From positions 73,033,597 to 73,097,596 of the forward strand of contig NC_058341.1 of assembly GCF_905475395.1 (NCBI RefSeq): DNA of 64,000 bases, read 5' to 3'. The translations under genes were made by a program, and so were the position numbers. Below, piece by piece: positions 59,467 through 64,000 of this stretch. The notes under the pieces were generated by a model that searched no databases, was not told the DNA's origin, and saw only the letters and a program-made list of their open reading frames with translations. Source of the stretch: Chrysoperla carnea. Taxonomy: Eukaryota; Arthropoda; Insecta; Neuroptera; Chrysopidae. Position 1 is the first letter of the stretch, and every line of letters starts with the position of its first letter.

Positions 59467-59934
59467 TTAGTTCTCTAAGCAATTGTATATGTTATGTACA
59501 TTTTCAACCGCACATAATCCTCTATGTATTATACACCTAGGGAAATATTGTTTTTTAATCTCCTTATAACTTTCTTCATCGAAGGTCCACATATCTTCAA
59601 TGTTGCTTGCATTTATATTAAATAAATCCTTACACCACTTCACTTTCTCACTCCCTTTAACATAAATGATATCACATTCCCCTAAAATATCTTTAACAAT
59701 TGATTTAATATCATTGAAGTGTGTAAATCCAAGTTCCCAGTTAATACCATGAAAATTTTTACTCAACCAGCGATTTGAGGATTGTGACTTATTATCAAGA
59801 GTATTCCACTCATACGGTTTCTTAACAAGGAAGTGTTGTATTTCTCTTTCATTTTTCAGGATAGCTAATTCTTTTAAAATAAACTTATTATTTGCATCTC
59901 TAAACCCCTGTAAATCAACAATTGCCAACCCCAT
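59467..59934 (-). CDS. VDLQGF protein (copy C)
   Basis: 155 residues, intact: MGLAIVDLQGFRDANNKF, QHFLVKKPYEWN, YVKGSEKVKWCKDLFNIN and RCIIHRGLCAVENVH. Same length as copy A and similar throughout, showing purifying selection or recent common origin. Activity unknown; see copy A. Confidence 0.72.
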   Translation of the reverse strand: MGLAIVDLQGFRDANNKFILKELAILKNEREIQHFLVKKPYEWNTLDNKSQSSNRWLSKNFHGINWELGFTHFNDIKSIVKDILGECDIIYVKGSEKVKWCKDLFNINASNIEDMWTFDEESYKEIKKQYFPRCIIHRGLCAVENVHNIYNCLEN

Positions 59935-60372
59935 ATCTAAAAGTTGTGTTCAGTATAAAATATGAGAATGCAATAAAATATTTTTCCCTACATATATTTC
60001 TTATATACTCAATATTAAGTAGAAGAGAAACATTGGAAATAAGCTATTTCGTTTTATTTGAAATACACTATATATGTGATATTCAACTTATGTAATATAT
60101 ACTATTCAATACAAAGTTTTTTTTTTTTTTTAAGAGGATCGAATAAGGTGTTCTATTAATTTTTGCCTACCATCTATAATCATTTGTAACCCTTCACATG
60201 ATATTATCATCCTTTAAATTTGGATATATTTTTTTAACATAAAGAAAATAACCAATTTTTTAAATGCTACGAACAATGAAGTATATTGATTACCACATAC
60301 TTTAATTTATGCTTATTCTTCAAATTTGTATACGCCTCTCCAAATAAAAATAATCTTTTCTCTTTACACTAG
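59935..60372. other. AT-rich spacer, expected place of missing 5' exons
   Basis: By comparison with copy A the first exons of the micro-exon gene should be here. I found no hydrophobic leader exon or convincing 33-nt exons, so they are lost, diverged or displaced. Confidence 0.4.
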
Positions 60373-60633
60373 CAAATCAAATGATGATGGAGCAAATAGC
60401 ACCGAGAGACAATTATCGGAGTACGGAAATGTAACGTAAGTTTTTTATAGATTAATTTTTTTAAATATTACATAATATTTCAAATAATTTCATTTGATTA
60501 TAGAAGAACAATTCATGAGGGCGAACAAGCACTAATCTCCATGGGGGAAGAAATACTCAGGAGTACGGATTTCCTCCCATACAGCATCATTAACAGATTG
60601 AGAAATCAATCTGATGCTATGAATGAAGTTTAA
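60373..60633 (+). pseudogene. Micro-exon secreted-protein gene, 3' exons (copy C)
   Basis: An internal exon 60373-60435 (63 nt) lies between TTACACTAG and GTAAGT. The intron 60436-60503 is 68 nt and ends TTATAG. The last exon 60504-60633 is 130 nt, the same as in copy A. Both junctions are phase 2. The product segment EYGNVT, continuing with THEG-like IHEGEQALISMGEEILRS and DFLPYSIINRL, parallels copy A (IHEEAVGLMGMGEEILRS). The signal-peptide exon was not found, so the copy may be truncated. Confidence 0.65.
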
Positions 60634-60649
60634 AATTATTATGTTTTTT

Positions 60650-60790
60650 TTTTTATATCATTTACCTCAATTTTTTACTTTTTTTGTATGTTTTTTCACA
60701 AATTTTATATGATTACCTCAATTTTTTACTTTTTTTGTATGTTTTTTCATAAATTTTATATGTTTACCTCAATTTTTTACTTTTTTTACA
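60650..60790. repeat. 53-bp direct repeats, about 2.5 units
   Basis: ACCTCAATTTTTTACTTTTT and TTGTATGTTTTTTCA.AAATT recur at about 60663, 60716 and 60769. One TGTATGTTTTTTCATAAATT unit is found again at 61593, beyond the Helitron-like insertion, which therefore landed in this array. Confidence 0.75.
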
Positions 60791-61592
60791 ACGCTTTTAT
60801 TAACTTGGGCTGTATGTTTGTATGTAACTATGTAACGGAATCTTTGAGTACGATTTTCGACGGTTTCTAAACATCTGATTAACTTGAAACTTTGCATACG
60901 CCTCAAGAACAGGTGACAATGCAATAATTCGTTAATAATTTCCCATTATCCTTGTTAGGGCCGCCAGGATAAATATATTCTTTTCATATATCCTCTATGT
61001 GAGTGAACACGATAACTCAAAAAAGAGATATCAAGATGAAATTTTTATAGCGTACTCAGGACCTAAAAACTGAGGTCAAGTTCGTAAATGAGCAATATGG
61101 GTCAATTGGGTCTTGGGTCCGTAGGACCCATCTTGTAAACCGTTAGAGATAGAACAAAAGTTCAAATGTAAAAAATGTTCTTTATAAAAAAATAAACAAC
61201 TTTTGTTTGAAAAATTTTTTTGTAAACTTCACTGTTAACCACGAGGGCGTAGCTATGGAACTGCTGAAAGACGAATGTTGCCACTAATCCTGAGTTGGGC
61301 TTTGACTGTTCACAAAATGCAAGGTTGTACAGTTGATCATGCAGTCATTTATCTAGGCTCACGACTGTTTGCTGCTGGACAAGCTTATGTGACACTTTTC
61401 ACTCTGAATTTAATAATTCTGTTTGTAACTTAAATTTTATTATATTTTTATTTTTAAGTAATTAATTATGATTGATTGTATAACCTTCTGCTACGGTAAT
61501 ATAAACTCTTTGTTTTTAAAAATTATTTTTAAGTTTTTAGTTCGATTTGCTATAAAAGCGTGTTTTTTTAGTTTTTTTAAACTATTATTTAT
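60790..61592 (+). mobile_element. Helitron-like insertion (fragment)
   Basis: DNA of different composition lies between two halves of the 53-bp repeat array. 60840-61200 resembles, from memory, a dispersed insect repeat (CCGCCAGGATAAATATATTC; GGGTCCGTAGGACCCATCTT). The 3' part holds a PIF1-type helicase remnant. No autonomous Helitron frame or defined ends could be seen. Confidence 0.5.
61250..61435 (+). pseudogene. PIF1/Helitron helicase C-terminal remnant
   Basis: One frame reads [20 protein letters not shown], then VDHAVIYLG and AAGQAYVTL. This corresponds to the end of PIF1-family helicases (P...AWALTIHKSQG; GQAYVALSR), including the Gln of motif VI. About 60 residues only; the normal LSR end reads LFT here. 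Confidence 0.75.
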
Positions 61593-61744
61593 TGTATGTT
61601 TTTTCATAAATTTTATATGTTTAAAAAAAAAATAAATAAATAAATAAATAAAATGGAAGATGGATATTTTAATTACAAAAAAAAAAAAAAAAAAAACCTG
61701 TTTTTTTCAGATTACATTTATTTAAAATAATAATACAAAACATA

Positions 61745-62392
61745 TTAATAATCAATATAATAATTTAAGGTAAGAGGTGAAGTTTGTACATTTTTTTCCA
61801 TAAGTTCTGGATAGTCCATTACCAATTCCAATAAAAATTTCTTCAATAGTAGATTTTTTTCCTGTGGCATCACCGATGAAATATTTGGAAGCCAATTTCC
61901 AAATTGTGCTTGTGAGTTTTCCTCTCCCAGGAAATTATTTCTCACCATTTGCATATAACCAGGAATATTTAATGATTCCAATATTGAAAATTGAACGTCA
62001 ATAATTTTTTCCACCTTAAACATCTTTTTAATTGTTCCATCACCCAGAAAGATAGTAGAATTACCCGATGAAAACTTGATTAATTTCTGGTCATAACCAT
62101 CATGAGCAGAAATATTAACATCACCAATTACAATATCCACCAGAAAGTTATTTATATTATTTATATAATCCAAAATAATTTGTTGATTATTTAAGAGTTG
62201 TATCCATTGCGATTTAGTAAAATTTATAAATTGACCACGATGTGTTCTAATTTGTAATATATTTGATAAATCAAAAGGAGAAATTCCAATAATAATAAAC
62301 TTTGTTCCACATTTATTCATCCGAATTAAAGATTTTAATAATACATCATTTTTCATATTTAGATAATATTGATCAACCTGCTTTTGAGCCAT
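61745..62392 (-). CDS. Gene L, PC4-like Polinton passenger protein (copy C, intact)
   Basis: 215 residues from ATG 62392 (MAQKQVDQYYLNMKND). The N-terminal half (GTKFIIIGISPFDLSNILQI, then GQFINFTKSQWIQLLNNQQ and ILDYINNINNF) shows strands followed by a W..L helix, like PC4 single-strand DNA-binding cofactors and like cassette gene 2. Next come a conserved DVNISAHDGYD block and the segments GNSTIFLGDGTIKKMFKVE and VQFSILESLNIPGYMQMVR. Role in replication or transcription of the element is inferred. The copy A homologue lost its start codon and frame. Confidence 0.68.
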   Translation of the reverse strand: MAQKQVDQYYLNMKNDVLLKSLIRMNKCGTKFIIIGISPFDLSNILQIRTHRGQFINFTKSQWIQLLNNQQIILDYINNINNFLVDIVIGDVNISAHDGYDQKLIKFSSGNSTIFLGDGTIKKMFKVEKIIDVQFSILESLNIPGYMQMVRNNFLGEENSQAQFGNWLPNISSVMPQEKNLLLKKFLLELVMDYPELMEKNVQTSPLTLNYYIDY

Positions 62393-62612
62393 TGTTAACG
62401 TTTTACGGTTTTAGGTTGCTTACTGAGTAATAATTTTTGAATTAAAAAAGATAAGAATATATAGTGAATATGAGAACCCTCTCCACCATCTATCGGAGTT
62501 ATATGTAAATGAAGTCAATCATATATGGATAAATATCTACTACATAAGCGAGACATATTACTTGATTAACCCCATCTCATGCTTAGAAATTAAAGTTGTG
62601 AGTCTACTTAAG
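62393..62612. promoter_or_regulatory. Divergent promoter region between L and K (copy C)
   Basis: L runs leftwards and K rightwards from this 220-bp gap, so it probably holds both promoters. No specific element is recognised. Confidence 0.4.
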
Positions 62613-63148
62613 ATGAGTGCTATTAGCACTTTAAAAATGTAAGATTTTTTATATATGTAATATTACATTCATATTTTTAAAATACATTTTTTTATAGAAT
62701 TGATGAGAGCGTTAGAAAATTTCAAGAATATGAGAGAGAATTTGTTATAATATTGGAAAAACTCCGTAATTTCGATACAATGTATGACTATGTTTTATAT
62801 CATCACCCCCATCTATTTTCAATATTAAGAACTAATGGTGATTTTAAATATGATATTAATTTAATTGAAAAATACAATCCCATATTGAAAACAATTGAAG
62901 AACAAGAATTGGGTGAGTTGTTATCGCTATATCAATTTTCATACCCAGAAAGTGGAGATGAGGATATGCTACTTCTATCATCTATACGGAGACGTCCATT
63001 GTTATTTTATGAGAAATACCGTGTTGAGAAACTATTTTCAAATAATGAGGAAAAACGCATTATCAAGAGAAAACTGTTTGCACCAATATCACATATAAAT
63101 CTGGAATATGACAGTAATGATAGTGGATTCGAGGATGAAGTAGATTAA
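62613..63148 (+). CDS. Gene K, two-exon Polinton passenger (copy C)
   Basis: Exon 1 is 62613-62638 (26 nt, MSAISTLK plus two bases), the intron 62639-62697 (59 nt) has GTAAGA and TTATAG borders, and exon 2 is 62698-63148. The frame is open to the end, giving 158 residues. Splice site, phase and exon 1 length equal those of copy A. The protein is charged and helical in the N-terminal two-thirds (SILRTNGDFKYDINLIEKYN) and acidic at the C-terminus (YDSNDSGFEDEVD), which could be a short activation-like or peptide-binding tail. Function unknown. Confidence 0.78.
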
Positions 63149-63257
63149 AATATAAAAAAAATTGTTTAAAAAAATTCTTTATTGCTTTAAAATGTATACA
63201 AATATTTATATGTAACAAAAATATTGATAAATAAAATTATTATTAACATCTAAAAAC

Positions 63258-63842
63258 CTATGGAATGACCTTTAATTTATTTAGAAAAGCCATACCAGCC
63301 ACTTCTTCATGTAACTTTTTATTTTTCTCTGAAAAATCCTTAGCACTAACTGTTTGAAGGTAGGCAAGATTTTTAAGAGAATTATCTAAATCAATAGACA
63401 TTTTCTGTAAAATGGATATACTATTCAACATTGCATTAATATCTTTTTCTTTTAATGTATCTATACTACTTCGTAACGAATGGATATCTTTTTTTGAATG
63501 AGAAATTTCGTCTTTAATTTCATTTATATATTTTAGTAGATCATTCTTCAAATCTGTATTTAATTCAGCCATTGTTTTAAAGATGCTTCCCTTCATATTT
63601 CCAGTTAATTTACTTAATGTTGTTATGGTACTATCACGTTCTTTATTCAATTGATGCTCTAAATTTTTGATATGGTTTCTCTCTTCCTCCAATTGAGTCA
63701 TCATATTTTTGTTTAGTTCTTTGATATCTGCTTTATGCCTATCGATTTCCATTTTTAAATCATTCATTCGAACACTTAACCCAAAAAATTTATTCTCTGT
63801 TTTTTTATCCAGTTTGTGGTAACCGAACTTGTGCATGCTCAT
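63258..63842 (-). CDS. Fibre-like coiled-coil protein (copy C)
   Basis: 194 residues from MSMHKFGYHK, the start shared with copies B and D (MSVDKFG). Almost the whole chain is predicted coiled coil (IKELNKNMMTQLEEERNHIK and following heptads) and it lacks the GPPGTG and KRI.NL motifs of copy D. It lies 34 bp downstream of the major capsid gene on the same strand, a different place from copies B and D. Confidence 0.65.
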   Translation of the reverse strand: MSMHKFGYHKLDKKTENKFFGLSVRMNDLKMEIDRHKADIKELNKNMMTQLEEERNHIKNLEHQLNKERDSTITTLSKLTGNMKGSIFKTMAELNTDLKNDLLKYINEIKDEISHSKKDIHSLRSSIDTLKEKDINAMLNSISILQKMSIDLDNSLKNLAYLQTVSAKDFSEKNKKLHEEVAGMAFLNKLKVIP

Positions 63843-63876
63843 TTTTAAACTAATTTATATCCGTATTACAAGCTAT

Positions 63877-64000
63877 TTATATTATCCTCTTAATATCCCC
63901 TGTTTGCATTTGAAATTCGAAAAGTGAATCAGAAATTAATAGCACATAAGCAGTTGTTTTATCAGGTATAGCTTTTTTACATTCAAAATCAATGCGAATA
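63877..64000 (-). CDS. Major capsid protein of Polinton C, C-terminal end (cut by window)
   Basis: Forty codons on the minus strand (IRIDFECKKAIPDKTTAYVL, ending in a DIKRI segment) match the copy B capsid end (LKIEFKCKSNIKPNTSAYCL, DVKRL), stop at 63877-63879. The rest lies to the right of the window. It shows that copy C reads leftwards. Confidence 0.85.
   Translation of the reverse strand, partial: IRIDFECKKAIPDKTTAYVLLISDSLFEFQMQTGDIKRII

Larger units (their letters stand above)
58051..64000 (-). mobile_element. Polinton copy C (reverse strand, truncated by the window edge)
   Basis: Reading leftwards from 64000: major capsid C-terminus, fibre-like gene, K (on the plus strand), L, micro-exon gene (plus strand), VDLQGF gene, ankyrin-like gene, tRNA-like sequence, minisatellite. 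Apart from K orientation and the fibre gene this is the order of copy A. It is broken by a Helitron-like insertion. Its left terminus in element orientation lies outside the window. Confidence 0.75.

Overview
The window is eukaryotic, AT-rich and dominated by mobile DNA. It is most likely from an insect: the capsid, polymerase and DUF8207 proteins are of the kind insect Polintons (Mavericks, adintovirus-like elements) carry, there is an errantivirus-type LTR element with an env remnant, a pogo element with a PHD finger and a LINE, and introns are short GT-AG (58-99 nt). I cannot name the order or species. I see no clear single-copy host gene; a few exon-like stretches are flagged.

The main result is a nested structure. 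The oldest layer is a Polinton (copy A, forward strand) running from the left edge to about 47.16 kb and broken by four later insertions: a Mutator-like element (2621-8041) inside its DNA polymerase gene, an errantivirus-like LTR retrotransposon (13479-19503), a complete second Polinton (copy B, 20400-39312) and a LINE (about 40.8-45.55 kb). Removing these leaves the order polymerase, penton, major capsid, K, L, micro-exon secreted protein, VDLQGF protein, ankyrin-like protein, tRNA-like sequence, 25-bp minisatellite. The same order, mirrored, runs leftwards from the right edge (copy C, 64000 to about 58.05 kb). A and C therefore face each other tail to tail around about 11 kb (region D) of a further decayed Polinton with a pogo insertion.

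Polinton B is the best-preserved unit: 6-bp target duplication GATAGG, terminal inverted repeats starting AGTAG (one mismatch in 106 bp), protein-primed DNA polymerase B, chromodomain integrase, fibre-like coiled coil, DUF8207 protein, packaging ATPase (an intron splits its Walker A motif), phospholipase A2 protein (one in-frame TGA), adenain-like protease, penton, a 54-aa overlapping protein, double-jelly-roll major capsid, a small unknown and a RING/SIAH protein. Its right arm carries an accessory cassette (furin-site secreted protein, PC4-like protein, small basic putative DNA-binding protein) that recurs in region D, there with a truncated BIR (IAP-type) protein.

Four points look newest: (1) the Mutator-like element encodes a transposase fused to a ubiquitin-specific-protease-like domain; (2) a five-exon gene with 33-36 nt exons and only phase-2 introns encodes a predicted small secreted protein and travels with Polinton A/C; (3) three paralogues of a hydrophobic-leader protein with a conserved polybasic site suggest a surface protein; (4) tRNA-like sequences lie near Polinton polymerases and ends. 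All family assignments are by eye from motifs and from comparison of copies inside the window; no database search was run.
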